Origin: Halobacterium hubeiense
GTDB lineage: Archaea; Halobacteriota; Halobacteria; Halobacteriales; Halobacteriaceae
NCBI RefSeq assembly: GCF_001488575.1
Contig: NZ_LN831302.1
Location: 2,170,001-2,234,000 of the forward strand
Direction of reading: 5' to 3'
DNA: 64,000 nt
Every line of letters begins with the position of its first letter. Within the stretch, counting starts at the first letter, position 1. Position numbers and translations under genes: made by a program. Positions 8,454 through 18,438 of the stretch are shown piece after piece. Under the pieces are notes generated by a model. That model saw only the letters and a list, made by a program, of their open reading frames with translations. It was not told the DNA's origin and searched no databases.

Positions 8454-9908
8454 ATGAGCGACCACGCACCGCTCGTGTACGAGGACATCGACGAGGCGCT
8501 CCGGCCGAGCCTCGGCGAGGCGCTCGTGCCGATTCTCGCCGTCGTCGTCTCGCTCGGCGTCGGCTCGGGCTACCTCGGCCTCGCACCGCACGCACCGCTG
8601 CTCTGGAGTATCGCATTCACCGGGCTGTTCGCGCGCTACCGGCTCGGCTACGACTGGGACGGCGTCTACGACGCCGCCGCCTCCGGCCTCAAGATGGGGC
8701 TGCAGGCGATTCTCATCCTGTTCGTCATCTACGGGCTCATCGCCACGTGGATTAGCGCCGGCACCATCCCCGGCCTGATGTACTACGGGCTCGGCACCCT
8801 GACGCCCGTGGTCTTCCTGCCCGTGACCGCCGTGCTCGCCGCCATCGTCGCGTTCGCCATCGGCTCCTCGTGGACGACCGTGGGGACGCTCGGTGTCGCG
8901 TTCGTCGGCATCGGCGAGGGACTCGGCGTCCCGCTGGCGATGACCGCGGGCGCCATCGTCTCCGGCGCGTACGCCGGCGACAAGCAGAGCCCGCTGTCGG
9001 ACACCACGAACCTCGCGGCCGCCGTCACCAACGCCGACCTCTACGACCACATCAAGGCGATGCGCAACGGCACCGCCATCGCGTTCGGCCTCGCCGTGGT
9101 CGCGTACGCCGTCCTCGGCGTCTACTTCATCGAAGGGGGTAACCCCGACGTCAGCGCCATCACCGGCCCGCTCGCCGACTCGTACGCGCTCGGCCCGCTG
9201 GTGTTCCTGCCGCTCGTGGTGACCTTCGGGCTCGCGGTTCGCGGCTACCCGCCGCTGCCCTCGCTGATTGCGGGCATCTTCGCGGGCGCGCTCACCACGG
9301 TATTCGCGCAGGGCGCGAGCTTCACGTCCGCGTGGAACATCTTCCTCAACGGCACCGACCCCGCCACCGGTAGCGAAACCGTCAACGGCCTCCTGACCGC
9401 GGGCGGCATCTCGGGGTCGGCGTGGACCATCGCCGTCGTCGTCGCCGCGCTCGCGCTCGGCGGGCTGCTCGAACGCACGGGCGTGCTCGCGACGCTCGCC
9501 CACAACCTCACGCAGGCCGTCTGGTCGCCGGGGTCGCTGGTCGCCGGCACCGGCCTCGCGGCCATCGTGACCAACGCCTTCTCCGCCCAGCAGTACATGA
9601 GCATCGTCGTCCCCGGAATGAGCCTCCGGAACCTCTACGAGGAGTACGACCTGCCCGAGACGGACCTCTCGCGGGCCGTCGAGGCCGCCGGCACGCCGAC
9701 GGGGCCGTTCTTCCCGTGGCACGCCGGCGCCGTCTTCATGACGAGCCAGCTCTACCCGAACACCCCGGGCGCCATCTCGTGGCTGTGGGTGCCGTTCTAC
9801 TTCTTCGGCATCCTCTCGCCGGTCGTGCTGTTCGCGATGGCGCTGACCGGTCACGGCTACACGCAACAGTCCGACCCCGCGGAAGCCGCGCCAGCCACGG
9901 ACGACTGA
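8454..9908 (+). CDS. nhaC: Na+/H+ antiporter, NhaC family (1)
   Basis: A 484-residue transporter with about 11-12 hydrophobic helices. The NhaC signature GAIVSGAYAGDKQSPLSDTTNLAAAV (residues about 165-190, carrying the acidic transport residues) and the second repeat ending EAAGTPTGPFFPWHAGAVF are intact. It should extrude Na+ in exchange for protons. The start at 8454 (MSDHAPLVYEDIDEAL) follows a TATA-like ggcttaatta at 8421-8430. It is convergent with a second NhaC gene 18 bp away, but the two are clearly different subgroups. Confidence 0.9.
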   Translation: MSDHAPLVYEDIDEALRPSLGEALVPILAVVVSLGVGSGYLGLAPHAPLLWSIAFTGLFARYRLGYDWDGVYDAAASGLKMGLQAILILFVIYGLIATWISAGTIPGLMYYGLGTLTPVVFLPVTAVLAAIVAFAIGSSWTTVGTLGVAFVGIGEGLGVPLAMTAGAIVSGAYAGDKQSPLSDTTNLAAAVTNADLYDHIKAMRNGTAIAFGLAVVAYAVLGVYFIEGGNPDVSAITGPLADSYALGPLVFLPLVVTFGLAVRGYPPLPSLIAGIFAGALTTVFAQGASFTSAWNIFLNGTDPATGSETVNGLLTAGGISGSAWTIAVVVAALALGGLLERTGVLATLAHNLTQAVWSPGSLVAGTGLAAIVTNAFSAQQYMSIVVPGMSLRNLYEEYDLPETDLSRAVEAAGTPTGPFFPWHAGAVFMTSQLYPNTPGAISWLWVPFYFFGILSPVVLFAMALTGHGYTQQSDPAEAAPATDD

Positions 9909-9926
9909 CGCCGCGCCCGCTCGCTT

Positions 9927-11669
9927 TTACGCGCCCAGCGTCGCGAACGCGAACACCAACAGTAGGTACGCCGCGACGACGACGACCGCGACCAGCGGCA
10001 CCAGCGAGAGGTAGTCGTGGTCGCCGCGCACGCCCGCGGACTCGCCGTTCTCGACGCGCTCGACGGCGGCCTCGTCGACTTCGGACGCCGACGGCATCAC
10101 CTCCGGCAGCCCCTTCCGGCGCGCGTCGAGCTTGTTCAGCGCCAGCACCGCACCGACCGTGAGCACGGCCGCCAGCGGGAGCGCGACGTACGCCGACTGC
10201 ACGCCGAACCCGTACAGCACGAGGACGACGATGGTCGCCCCCGCGGCGGTCGCGGCGAACGGAATCTGGGTGCTCACGTGGTCGACGTGGTCCGAGCCCG
10301 CGAAGATAGAGGACATCACCGTCGTGTCGCTGATGGGCGAGGAGTGGTCGCCCCAGATGGCGCCGCCGAACAGCACGCCGACCAGCACGGGCAGCACCGA
10401 CGGGCCCGCGAGCTGGTAGCCGAGCGGAATCGACAGCGGCGTCAGAATCGCCATCGTCCCCCACGAGGTGCCAGTGGTGAACGCGACGAGCATCGCGGCG
10501 ACGAAGACGATGAGCGGGAGGAAACTCCCGGGCACGCCGCTGCCGACCATCGTGTCCACGATGAACTGCGCGGTGCCGACGCGCTCGGCGGCGAGCCCGA
10601 TGGCCCACGCCAGCACGATGATGGCGAGCGCGATGTTCATCGTCTTGAAGCCGTCCACGATGGTGTCGCTGGCTTCCTCTAAGTCCATCGTGCCGTACGC
10701 CAGCGACCCGACGAACCCGGTGAGCATGAACGCGAACGCGCCGAACAGCAGCCCCATCGCGACGTCGGTCTCCTGGAACGCGGTGGCGACGTCGACGCCG
10801 GACTGGTGGCCGCCGCCGAGGTACCACATCGAGACGAGGCCGACCGCCAGCAGCGCGAGGATGGGCACGAAGAAGTTCACCAGCGAGGGATTCTTCTCGC
10901 TGGGTTCGCCGACGTCGTTGGAGACGTCGGACAGCGGCGTGGCGTCCTCCCGAATCGTCGCGCCGGTGGCGCGGGCGCGCCACTCGGCGTCCAGCATCGG
11001 CCCGTAGAACCGCTGGGTGAGCGCGATGAACCCCACCATGAAGAACGCCATGAAGCAGTAGACGTTCCACGGAATCGACTGGAGGAACAGGCCGAACGGC
11101 GTCAGCCCCAGCTGTTCGGCGGAGACACGCGCGGCCTCGAAGCCAGCGATGATCATCGACACCTGGTAGCCGATCCAGTTCGACACCGGGCCGAAGGTGG
11201 TCACGGGCGAGGTCGTGGAGTCGAGGACGTAGGCGTGCATCTCCCGCGAGGACTTGTTCTCCTGGGAGAGCTCGCGGGTGGCGTTGCCCGTGACGACGGT
11301 GCTGGTGTACGAGTCGAAGAAGATGAACACGCCGACCAGCCACGTCAGCACCTGTGACTCGCGGGCGGTGCTGACGCGGTCGCCGATCCAGCGTTCGAGC
11401 GCGAGAATCCCGCCCGAGCGGTAGATGAACGCGGCGCCCGCGCCCATGAACAGGATGAGGATGATGAACTTCGCGTCGAACGGCGACCGCACGACCTCCA
11501 CGAACCACTCCATCGTGAGCGCGGTCGCCGCGATTGGATTCCACGATTCGACGATGAGCGCGCCCGCCCAGACGCCGGCGAACAGCGACACCAGCACCTG
11601 ACGGGTGACCATCGCGAGCGCGATGGCCAGCAGCGGCGGCGCCAGCGCGAGGAGTCCGTACTCTGCCAT
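9927..11669 (-). CDS. nhaC: Na+/H+ antiporter, NhaC family (2, long form)
   Basis: A 580-residue NhaC-family protein, longer than the neighbouring antiporter because of a cytoplasmic insert around residues 225-260 and a charged loop before a last C-terminal helix (residues about 505-550). The motif GVLFGGAIWGDHSSPISDTTVMSS is the family hallmark. The start MAEYGLLALAPP at 11667-11669 lies about 27 nt downstream of an AT-rich box (ttttatca on the minus strand, 11694-11701). Bacterial relatives include tetracycline-resistance-like and malate/lactate antiporters, so the substrate could differ from simple Na+/H+. Confidence 0.85.
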   Translation of the reverse strand: MAEYGLLALAPPLLAIALAMVTRQVLVSLFAGVWAGALIVESWNPIAATALTMEWFVEVVRSPFDAKFIILILFMGAGAAFIYRSGGILALERWIGDRVSTARESQVLTWLVGVFIFFDSYTSTVVTGNATRELSQENKSSREMHAYVLDSTTSPVTTFGPVSNWIGYQVSMIIAGFEAARVSAEQLGLTPFGLFLQSIPWNVYCFMAFFMVGFIALTQRFYGPMLDAEWRARATGATIREDATPLSDVSNDVGEPSEKNPSLVNFFVPILALLAVGLVSMWYLGGGHQSGVDVATAFQETDVAMGLLFGAFAFMLTGFVGSLAYGTMDLEEASDTIVDGFKTMNIALAIIVLAWAIGLAAERVGTAQFIVDTMVGSGVPGSFLPLIVFVAAMLVAFTTGTSWGTMAILTPLSIPLGYQLAGPSVLPVLVGVLFGGAIWGDHSSPISDTTVMSSIFAGSDHVDHVSTQIPFAATAAGATIVVLVLYGFGVQSAYVALPLAAVLTVGAVLALNKLDARRKGLPEVMPSASEVDEAAVERVENGESAGVRGDHDYLSLVPLVAVVVVAAYLLLVFAFATLGA

Positions 11670-11780
11670 CCTCCGCTACTACAGAATAACTAGTGATAAA
11701 ACTACGGACGTGGCGTTACGCCGGCAGAACGACGACGAACATCCACGGGGGCGGAGAACCGGCCGTTGAGAACCGAGCGG

Positions 11781-12443
11781 TTACTCGCCGAACGCCGCCA
11801 GCAGGTCGCTGCCCTCGACGTAAACGAGGCCCTCGCGGTCGGCGTACGCCTTCGCGTCGGCGACCGAGAGCGCTTCGCCGGTCTCGTCGTCGAGCATCTC
11901 GCAGACGACCGCCGCTGGCGCGACGCCGGCTTCCGCGGCGAGCGCGACCGCGAGCTCGGTGTGGCCCTTCCGGTGGGACAGCGACGGCGCCGCGCGCAGC
12001 ACGTGGACGTGGCCGGGCGCGCGGAACTCGTCGGCGAAGTCCACGCTCGCGGGGTCGCTGGCCGCCTTTCCGAGTTCGGTGATGGTGAGTGCGCGGTCCT
12101 CGTCCGTGATGCCCGTGTACGTGTCGCGGTGGTTCACGGGGAGCGAGAACGACGAGCGGTCGTCGTACCCGAGGTGGCCGTGGTCGGCGGCGGGGTGGTC
12201 GATGACGTCCCCGAGGAACGGGAGGTCGAAGGCGTCGGCGGCGTCCTCGCCGACGGCGACGCAGATGAGGCCGCCGGCGTCGTTGCGGAGGCGCGCGACG
12301 TCGTCGGGCGTCACCGACTCGGCGGGGTAGACGAGGTCGACTTCGCCCTCGCGGTCGGCGGCGTCGTGGACGAGCACGGGGTCGCCGGCGCGGAACGCCG
12401 CGACCGCCTGCTCGACGCGGGTCACGTTACTGCTCTTCGACAC
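11781..12443 (-). CDS. ribB: 3,4-dihydroxy-2-butanone 4-phosphate synthase
   Basis: A 220-residue enzyme that turns ribulose 5-phosphate into the four-carbon unit of riboflavin. [17 protein letters not shown] near residues 25-41 holds the acidic metal ligands and [13 protein letters not shown]-like [15 protein letters not shown] is the second family block. It overlaps the upstream rbkR gene by 17 nt if the GTG at 12443 is the start; the GTG at 12425 (VTRVEQAV) is an alternative just after the rbkR stop. Family length favours 12443. The two genes form a riboflavin operon. Confidence 0.92.
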   Translation of the reverse strand: MSKSSNVTRVEQAVAAFRAGDPVLVHDAADREGEVDLVYPAESVTPDDVARLRNDAGGLICVAVGEDAADAFDLPFLGDVIDHPAADHGHLGYDDRSSFSLPVNHRDTYTGITDEDRALTITELGKAASDPASVDFADEFRAPGHVHVLRAAPSLSHRKGHTELAVALAAEAGVAPAAVVCEMLDDETGEALSVADAKAYADREGLVYVEGSDLLAAFGE

Positions 12444-13131
12444 GGACAGTCACCTCGTCGCCGTCGAGGAGGCCGAGTTCCTCGCGGAGCTTCTCGGGCG
12501 CGATGAGTTCGACCTGCGTCTCGTCGTGGTGGGTGCGGTCCGGCACGATGACGTGCGCCGGGGAGAACGTGCCGTCGTCGCTCTCGACGGTGGCGTGGTA
12601 GCACGTCGCCGGGCCGTAGGTGCGCTCCTCGTCCTCCCAGCCCTCGATGCGGACGCCGTCCATCGCTTCGAGCGCGGAGCGGGCGCGCTGGCTCTCCGCG
12701 CTGAGGTCGACGTTGAGCGTGCCGAGGTACGGCTCGTAGCCGAGCTTCTCCTCGAACTGGCGCATGTAGCCGGGGAGGCTGATGTAGTGGCGGCCCTCGC
12801 CCATCCCGCTGGTGACGGTGCCGTCGAGGGCGAGCTCGCCGGAATCCTCGAAGATGCGGCGGTAGTCCTCGTACTCGCGTTCGAGCGTGCGCTCGCCGTC
12901 CTCGGTGATGGCGACCCACTGGCCGTCGTTGACGAGGTCCCGCTGGACGAGCCCCGCGTCCTCCAGCGCCTGGAGGCGCCGGGAGGCGGTCTGGTTGGAG
13001 GCGTCGAGGCGGCCCGCGAGGTCCCCGCAGGAGACCTTGACTTCGCCGCGGCGCGCGCCGTCGAGCGCGAGCAGCTTCAGCACGGCGAGCTCGTCGAAGC
13101 CGACCTCGCCCGTGCCCGTTGCTTGCGACAT
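12427..13131 (-). CDS. rbkR: RbkR: HTH regulator fused to CTP-dependent riboflavin kinase
   Basis: A 234-residue protein with an N-terminal winged helix-turn-helix (residues about 10-85, including [25 protein letters not shown]) and a C-terminal DUF120 domain, the archaeal CTP-dependent riboflavin kinase that makes FMN ([32 protein letters not shown]). This fused arrangement is known as RbkR, reported as a bifunctional enzyme and regulator of riboflavin genes in archaea. Operon linkage with ribB fits autoregulation. The ATG at 13129-13131 is preferred; the nine codons upstream lack similarity. Confidence 0.9.
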   Translation of the reverse strand: MSQATGTGEVGFDELAVLKLLALDGARRGEVKVSCGDLAGRLDASNQTASRRLQALEDAGLVQRDLVNDGQWVAITEDGERTLEREYEDYRRIFEDSGELALDGTVTSGMGEGRHYISLPGYMRQFEEKLGYEPYLGTLNVDLSAESQRARSALEAMDGVRIEGWEDEERTYGPATCYHATVESDDGTFSPAHVIVPDRTHHDETQVELIAPEKLREELGLLDGDEVTVRVEEQ

Positions 13132-13200
13132 ACCCGCAAATTCGGGCGCGCGCCGCATAAGAATACCGGAAGTGGAACGCGTCCCGAAAGTGAGAGCGCG

Positions 13201-14157
13201 TCAGTCGGCCGCCGAGCCCGCCCAGAACTCCGAGTCCGGCCGGAGCTTCGGCACCCACGTGTCCTCGTCGCGGGCGAGCAGCGCCACCCGCGAGACCTCC
13301 TGGTCGCGCAACACCGTGTGCTCGGGCATGTGCGCTTGGACCTCGCGGGCGAACTCCAAGACGTCCTCGTGGTTCGGCATCGTCTCCCGGTCGAGGCGGT
13401 CCCGCGAGTCGCCGACGTGCATGTACGCCTTCAGCTCCACGAAGTCCGGGTCCGCGCGGTCGAAGAAGCCCGCGTACCAGTCCGGGTTCGCCATGTTCTC
13501 GCCGCCCACCAGCGTCGTCCGCAGGACGGTCCGGGTGTGGTCCTTGTCGTGGAGGACGTCCATCGTGTCCACGAGCTTCTCCCACGCGTCGTCCTCCTGT
13601 GCGCCCACCACGTCGTCGAACGTCGCGCGCTCGGGGGCGTCCACGGAGACGTACAACTGCGTCGGGTCGCACTCCGCCAACACGTCGGGCCGCGTCCCGT
13701 TCGACACGAGGAACGTCGTCAGGCCGCGGTCGTGGAACTCCTCCAGTAGCTCCGGGAGGTAGGGGTAGAGGGTGGGCTCGCCGTCCAGCGAGATGGCGAC
13801 GTGGCGCGGGTCCATCGCCTCCTCGAAGCGCTCCCTCGGGACCTCGTCGTTGCCGCCGAACCCAGAGAGCAGTTTCTTCTGGAGTTCGATGGAGGCGTCC
13901 ACCACCGCCTCCGGGTCGTCCCACTCCACGCCGTCCAGCTCGTACGTGTGGCCGGCGTGGTCCCGCCAGCAGAACACGCAGCGCTCGTTGCACCGCACCA
14001 CGGGCGTCATCTGGATGCAGCGGTGCGAGCGGATGCCGTAGAAGGCGTGCTTGTAACAGGTGCCCTCGCCGCGCAGGGAGTTCGCCGTCCAGCCGCAGGT
14101 CTGGGCGGCGGTGTGGTTGTCGTGGTGGTAGTCCGGGTCGTCCACCTGCTTGGGCAT
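13201..14157 (-). CDS. taw1: 4-demethylwyosine synthase TYW1 (radical SAM)
   Basis: A 318-residue radical SAM enzyme that condenses N1-methylguanosine-37 of tRNA(Phe) with a two-carbon unit from pyruvate to form imG-14. The radical SAM cluster motif CNERCVFC is at about residues 57-64, and upstream cysteines (TCGW, TCYKH) fit the second iron-sulfur cluster of archaeal Taw1. Further landmarks are [12 protein letters not shown] and [12 protein letters not shown]. The start [12 protein letters not shown] at 14155-14157 was chosen because longer readings run through the argS promoter region. It is divergent from argS. Confidence 0.93.
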   Translation of the reverse strand: MPKQVDDPDYHHDNHTAAQTCGWTANSLRGEGTCYKHAFYGIRSHRCIQMTPVVRCNERCVFCWRDHAGHTYELDGVEWDDPEAVVDASIELQKKLLSGFGGNDEVPRERFEEAMDPRHVAISLDGEPTLYPYLPELLEEFHDRGLTTFLVSNGTRPDVLAECDPTQLYVSVDAPERATFDDVVGAQEDDAWEKLVDTMDVLHDKDHTRTVLRTTLVGGENMANPDWYAGFFDRADPDFVELKAYMHVGDSRDRLDRETMPNHEDVLEFAREVQAHMPEHTVLRDQEVSRVALLARDEDTWVPKLRPDSEFWAGSAAD

Positions 14158-14298
14158 ACCCGTGGTTCGGCCAGCGCGTGGAAAAACGTGGCGTTCGGCG
14201 GCCAGTCCCGGCGTCCACGTCCCCGACGGCCGCCGGCCTGCGTCCGCCCGCTCGCCCGCTTCGGAAATCCCTTTAGCCGTCGCGTCGAACGGGCGAGC

Positions 14299-16053
14299 AT
14301 GTTCATCGCTTTCCGCCGGGAAGTCGAGGCGGCCGTCGAGGCCGCGCTCGACGACCTCGGCTACCCGACCGAGGACCTCGGCATCGAGGAACCGCCCGCG
14401 GACGTGCCCGCCGTGCTCGCGTCCAGCGTGGCGTTCCGACTCGCCGGCGAGGCGCAGGCGCCGCCGCCGGAGGTCGCCGCCGAAATCGCCGACGCCGTGG
14501 ACCTTGCCGACGCCGAGTACGTCGCCGACGCGTCCCCGCAGGGGCCGTACGTGAACTTCACGCCCAGCAAGGCGTACTTCGACGGGGCGCTCGAAGACGC
14601 CCAGGAGACCGACTGGGGGCGGCTCCCCGACGCAGACACGTCGGTCGTCGTCGAGCACACGAGCGCGAACCCGACGGGGCCGGTCCACGTCGGCCGCGCT
14701 CGCAACCCGATTCTCGGCGACGCGCTCGCGCGCGTCTTCGACTACGCCGGCTACGACGTCACCCGCGAGTACTACGTCAACGACGCCGGCCGGCAGATGG
14801 CCGTGTTCACGTGGGCGTACGAGACCTTCGACGAGAGCGACCTCCCCGAGCCCGGGCGCGAGAAAGACGACTACGAGCTCGTGCGCTACTACCGGAAGGG
14901 CAACGAGTTCTTAGAGGATGGCGACCCCGAGGCCGTCGAGGAGGCCGAAGCCGAAATCGCGGCCATCATCGAGGGGCTTGACGCCGGCGACGAGGCCACC
15001 TACGAGCGCGTCGAGGAGGTCGTCGACCAGGTGCTGGGCGGGATGACCGAGACCCTGGAGCGGCTGCCCGCGGAGTTCGACGAGTTCGTCAAGGAGACGC
15101 GGTTCCTCCGCGACGACTCCACCCACGAGGTCGTCGAGCGCCTCCAGGACTCCGAGTACGCCTACGAGGAGGAGGACGCGTGGCAACTCGACCTCGAGGA
15201 GTGGGACATCGAGCAGTCGTTCGTCTTCCTGCGCTCGGACGACACCACGCTGTACACGACGCGGGACCTCGCCCACCACGAGTGGAAGTTCGACACCTTC
15301 GACTACGCCATCACCGTGCTCGGCGAGGATCAGGAACTCCACGCGAACAAGCTCAACGCCGCCTTGGACATCCTCGGCAACGACACCGACCAGCTCGAAG
15401 AGGTGTTCTACGCGTGGGTGAACCTCCCGGGCGGCGAGTCGATGAGCACGCGGCAGGGGACGGGCGTGGACATGGACGACCTGCTCGACGAGGCCGTCTC
15501 GCGCGCCGAGGACGCCGTCCGCTCCCGTCTGGACGACCGCATCCGCGGCGACGACCTCACCGAGGACGACGTCGAACGCATCGCCCGGCAGGTCGGCATC
15601 GGCGCGGTGCGCTACGACATCGTCTCCAAGCAGCCCACGAAGGCGATTACGTTCGACTGGGAGGACGCTCTCGACTTCGAGGGGCAGAGCGCGCCCTACG
15701 TCCAGTACGCTCACGCCCGCGCCTGCGGCATCGCGGCTGAAGCCGACGGGCTCGACCCCGAACTCGACGCCGGCCTGCTGGACACGCCCGAGGAACGGGA
15801 CCTCCTGGAAGCAATCGCGCGGTTCCCGGGCGTCGTCGAAGAAGCGGCCGAGGACCGCGAACCCCACCAGGTCGCGACGTTCGCCCGCGAGTTCGTGGAC
15901 ACGTTTAACGCGTTCTACCGCTCCCGGCACGTCCTCGGCGAGGACGTCGACGACGACGTGGCGGCCGCGCGCCTCGCGCTCGTGAACGCCGCACAGCACA
16001 CGCTGGCGAACGCGCTGGACGTGCTCGGCATCGAAGCGCCCGAGTCGATGTAG
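14299..16053 (+). CDS. argS: Arginyl-tRNA synthetase
   Basis: A 584-residue class I aminoacyl-tRNA synthetase. An N-terminal additional domain (residues 1-110) is followed by [15 protein letters not shown], where HVGR (130-133) is the HIGH-type ATP-binding motif. The MSTRQGTG stretch near residue 377 is the degenerate KMSKS loop seen in many ArgRS. The C-terminal DALR anticodon-binding domain (from about residue 460) ends [13 protein letters not shown]. The ATG at 14299 follows a gap from the divergent taw1; the longer in-frame reading has no family support. Confidence 0.96.
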   Translation: MFIAFRREVEAAVEAALDDLGYPTEDLGIEEPPADVPAVLASSVAFRLAGEAQAPPPEVAAEIADAVDLADAEYVADASPQGPYVNFTPSKAYFDGALEDAQETDWGRLPDADTSVVVEHTSANPTGPVHVGRARNPILGDALARVFDYAGYDVTREYYVNDAGRQMAVFTWAYETFDESDLPEPGREKDDYELVRYYRKGNEFLEDGDPEAVEEAEAEIAAIIEGLDAGDEATYERVEEVVDQVLGGMTETLERLPAEFDEFVKETRFLRDDSTHEVVERLQDSEYAYEEEDAWQLDLEEWDIEQSFVFLRSDDTTLYTTRDLAHHEWKFDTFDYAITVLGEDQELHANKLNAALDILGNDTDQLEEVFYAWVNLPGGESMSTRQGTGVDMDDLLDEAVSRAEDAVRSRLDDRIRGDDLTEDDVERIARQVGIGAVRYDIVSKQPTKAITFDWEDALDFEGQSAPYVQYAHARACGIAAEADGLDPELDAGLLDTPEERDLLEAIARFPGVVEEAAEDREPHQVATFAREFVDTFNAFYRSRHVLGEDVDDDVAAARLALVNAAQHTLANALDVLGIEAPESM

Positions 16054-16059
16054 AAGGGG

Positions 16060-16161
16060 TTACAGCGCGCCGACGAACGTCAGCGAGCCGTAGACGATGA
16101 GCAGTGCGACCACGACGTAGACCAGCAGCCAGCCGGTCGAGACGGAGTTCTCGTTTGCCAT
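16060..16161 (-). CDS. 33-residue single-pass membrane peptide
   Basis: A complete small reading frame (ATG at 16159-16161, stop TAA) encodes MANENSVSTGWLLVYVVVAL followed by LIVYGSLTFVGAL: a short polar N-terminus and one hydrophobic helix. The stop lies 6 bp past the argS stop, convergent, with no wasted sequence, and codon use is normal for the genome. Single-helix peptides of this size accompany respiratory or transport complexes in archaea, but no partner is obvious here. Role unknown; I consider it a real gene because of its clean membrane-segment composition. Confidence 0.6.
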   Translation of the reverse strand: MANENSVSTGWLLVYVVVALLIVYGSLTFVGAL

Positions 16162-16201
16162 ACCCGACACTCGGCGGCCGTGTTCGCTTAATTGTTCCCG
16201 T

Positions 16202-17041
16202 TCAGCCGAGGCGGCCGCCCGTCAGCCGCGACAGCAGCGATTGCCGCTCGGGTTCATCCTCGTCGGCGACCTCCGCGAACGCCGCTCCGGCCGAGACCTC
16301 GCCCTCCGCCTCACCGTCGCGGAACGAGACCGGCGGCGACTCACCCAGTAGCTCGTAGCCGAGTTCGCGGTACGACTGCGCGGCCGGGTTCTCGGGCGCG
16401 TAGACGACCAGCGGCTCGCCGGCCTCCTCGCTGTCCGCGACCGCGCCGTCCTCGGGAATCGTCCCGAGCAGCGGCGCGTCGATGCGCTCGACGGCCGCCT
16501 CGACGTCCACGGCGGAGCCGCCGACGCGCGTCAGAATCAGGCCCGTGACGTCGCCGCCGACGCGCTCCGCGAGGTCGAGGGTCTTCGCGGTGTTCTCCAG
16601 CGCGGCGACCTGCGGCGTGGAGACGAGCAACACGTCGTCGGCGAGCCCGAGCGGCACGGTCGTGTCGTGGCTGAGGCCGCCGCCCGTGTCCACAATGGTG
16701 ACGTCGTACTCCGCGCGGAGGTCCTCGGCGACCTCGCGGAGCTTCGAGGGGTCCGCGCGCCCGAAGTCCTCGATGTGCGTGCCGCCGACCATCGCGTCGA
16801 ACTCTCCGCGCGCCTCCGCGACGGCGTCCAGCGCGTCCGCCTCGCCGGCGAGCACGTCGTGGAGCGTCGCCTCCGCGGGCTCCACGTCGAGGACGGCGCC
16901 GACGTTCGACATCCCGAGGTCGTAGTCCACGAGCACGACCGAGCGGTCGGCCTCCGCCATCACCGCCGCGAGGTTCACGGCGGTCGTCGTCTTCCCGACG
17001 CCGCCCTTCCCGGAGGCGACGGCGAACACGCGTCCAGTCAT
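16202..17041 (-). CDS. minD: MinD/ParA-family ATPase
   Basis: A 279-residue deviant-Walker ATPase: KGGVGKTTTAVNLAAVMAE (residues about 11-29) carries the signature first lysine of the MinD/ParA group, VVLVDYDLGMSNVGAVLD is switch I, and DVTIVDTGGGLSHD is the Walker B region. Haloarchaea have several MinD paralogues, some of which position the archaellum and chemosensory arrays rather than the division site, so the exact role is open. The C-terminal 40 residues are acidic and end in QSLLSRLTGGRLG, which could be an amphipathic membrane-targeting tail. The ATG at 17041 is the family start. Confidence 0.85.
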   Translation of the reverse strand: MTGRVFAVASGKGGVGKTTTAVNLAAVMAEADRSVVLVDYDLGMSNVGAVLDVEPAEATLHDVLAGEADALDAVAEARGEFDAMVGGTHIEDFGRADPSKLREVAEDLRAEYDVTIVDTGGGLSHDTTVPLGLADDVLLVSTPQVAALENTAKTLDLAERVGGDVTGLILTRVGGSAVDVEAAVERIDAPLLGTIPEDGAVADSEEAGEPLVVYAPENPAAQSYRELGYELLGESPPVSFRDGEAEGEVSAGAAFAEVADEDEPERQSLLSRLTGGRLG

Positions 17042-17187
17042 TACTATCGCGTACGCAGAGCGGCACTTAAAGCGTTGGGCGGGTTTCGGGGCTCCCACGC
17101 CTCGACGGCCGGCCAGCGAGCCGACGGACGCCCCGGCGACCCCCGAGGTCAAAGGTTACTTACGCGCACGTCGGCTATCTTCGGGTA

Positions 17188-18438
17188 ATGAGCGAGCAGG
17201 AGGGCGCACCGTCCGAGGACCGCCGAAAGTACGAGTTCCAGAAGGTCATCGAGGACCTCAAGGACTACACCGGGAGCGGCACCCAGCTGGTGACCATCTA
17301 CATCCCCCCGGACAAGCAGATTTCGGACGTCGTCGCCCACGTCACGCAGGAACACTCCGAAGCCTCCAACATCAAGTCCAAGCAGACCCGGACGAACGTC
17401 CAGGACGCGCTGAAGTCCATCAAGGACCGACTGCGGTACTACGACACGTTCCCGCCGGAGAACGGCCTCGTCGTCTTCTCCGGCGCCGTCGACTCCGGCG
17501 GCGGCCGCACGGACATGGTGACGGAGGTTCTGGAGTCGCCGCCCCAGCCCATCGAGTCGTTCCGCTACCACTGCGACGACGAGTTCCTCACCGAGCCCCT
17601 CGAGGAGATGCTCGGAGACAAGGGCCTCTACGGCCTCATCGTCCTCGACCGCCGCGAGGCCAACGTCGGCTGGCTGAAGGGCAAACGCATCGAGGCCGTC
17701 AAGTCCGCGTCCAGCCTCGTCCCCGGCAAACAGCGCAAGGGCGGCCAGTCCGCACAGCGGTTCGCCCGCCTCCGGCTGGAAGCCATCGACAACTTCTACC
17801 AGGAGGTCGCCGGGATGGCCGACGACCTCTTCGTCCCGAAGCGCCACGAACTCGACGGCATCCTCGTCGGCGGCCCCTCCCCGACCAAGGACGAGTTCCT
17901 CGACGGCGACTACCTCCACCACGAGCTTCAGGACTCCGTGCTCGGGAAGTTCGACGTCTCCTACACCGACGAGTCCGGCCTGAAGGAACTGGTCGACCGC
18001 GCGCAGGACACGCTCGCGGAAGCCGACCTGATGGACGACAAGTCCGACATGGAGGAGTTCTTCAAGGAGCTCAACGGCGGCAACCTCGCCACCTACGGCT
18101 TCGAACCCACCCGGAAGAACCTCGTCATGGGCTCGGTGGAGACACTGCTCATCTCCGAGGACCTCCGCAAGGACATCGTCACCTACGAGTGCCCGAACGG
18201 CCACGAAGAACGCGAACTCGTCGGCCAGCGCGCCGACACCCCCGACCACACGTGCTCGGAGTGCGGCGAGGACGCGGAAGCCGCCGAACGCGACGACGCC
18301 ATCGACCACCTCATGGAAATCGCCGACCAGCGCGGCACCGACACCCACTTCATCTCCACCGACTTCGAGAAAGGCGAACAACTGCTCACCGCCTTCGGCG
18401 GGATTGCCGGGCTGCTGCGGTACGGCACGGGCGTCTAA
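17188..18438 (+). CDS. prf1: Peptide chain release factor aRF1
   Basis: A 416-residue aRF1/eRF1 family protein that reads all three stop codons. The NIKS codon-recognition motif is at residues 61-64, and the catalytic GGQ motif at 185-187 (KGGQSAQRF) triggers peptidyl-tRNA hydrolysis. A four-cysteine zinc-ribbon-like segment near residues 335-355 (CPNGHEE, CSECGED) is normal for archaeal forms. The start MSEQEGAPSEDRRKYEFQKV lies about 30 nt after a TATA-like ggttactta (17152-17160). The 3' end runs straight into repeat element B. Confidence 0.96.
   Translation: MSEQEGAPSEDRRKYEFQKVIEDLKDYTGSGTQLVTIYIPPDKQISDVVAHVTQEHSEASNIKSKQTRTNVQDALKSIKDRLRYYDTFPPENGLVVFSGAVDSGGGRTDMVTEVLESPPQPIESFRYHCDDEFLTEPLEEMLGDKGLYGLIVLDRREANVGWLKGKRIEAVKSASSLVPGKQRKGGQSAQRFARLRLEAIDNFYQEVAGMADDLFVPKRHELDGILVGGPSPTKDEFLDGDYLHHELQDSVLGKFDVSYTDESGLKELVDRAQDTLAEADLMDDKSDMEEFFKELNGGNLATYGFEPTRKNLVMGSVETLLISEDLRKDIVTYECPNGHEERELVGQRADTPDHTCSECGEDAEAAERDDAIDHLMEIADQRGTDTHFISTDFEKGEQLLTAFGGIAGLLRYGTGV

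Noticed and set aside
11766-12506. Plus-strand frame over ribB
   Set aside because: Shadow of ribB, which has all family motifs on the other strand.
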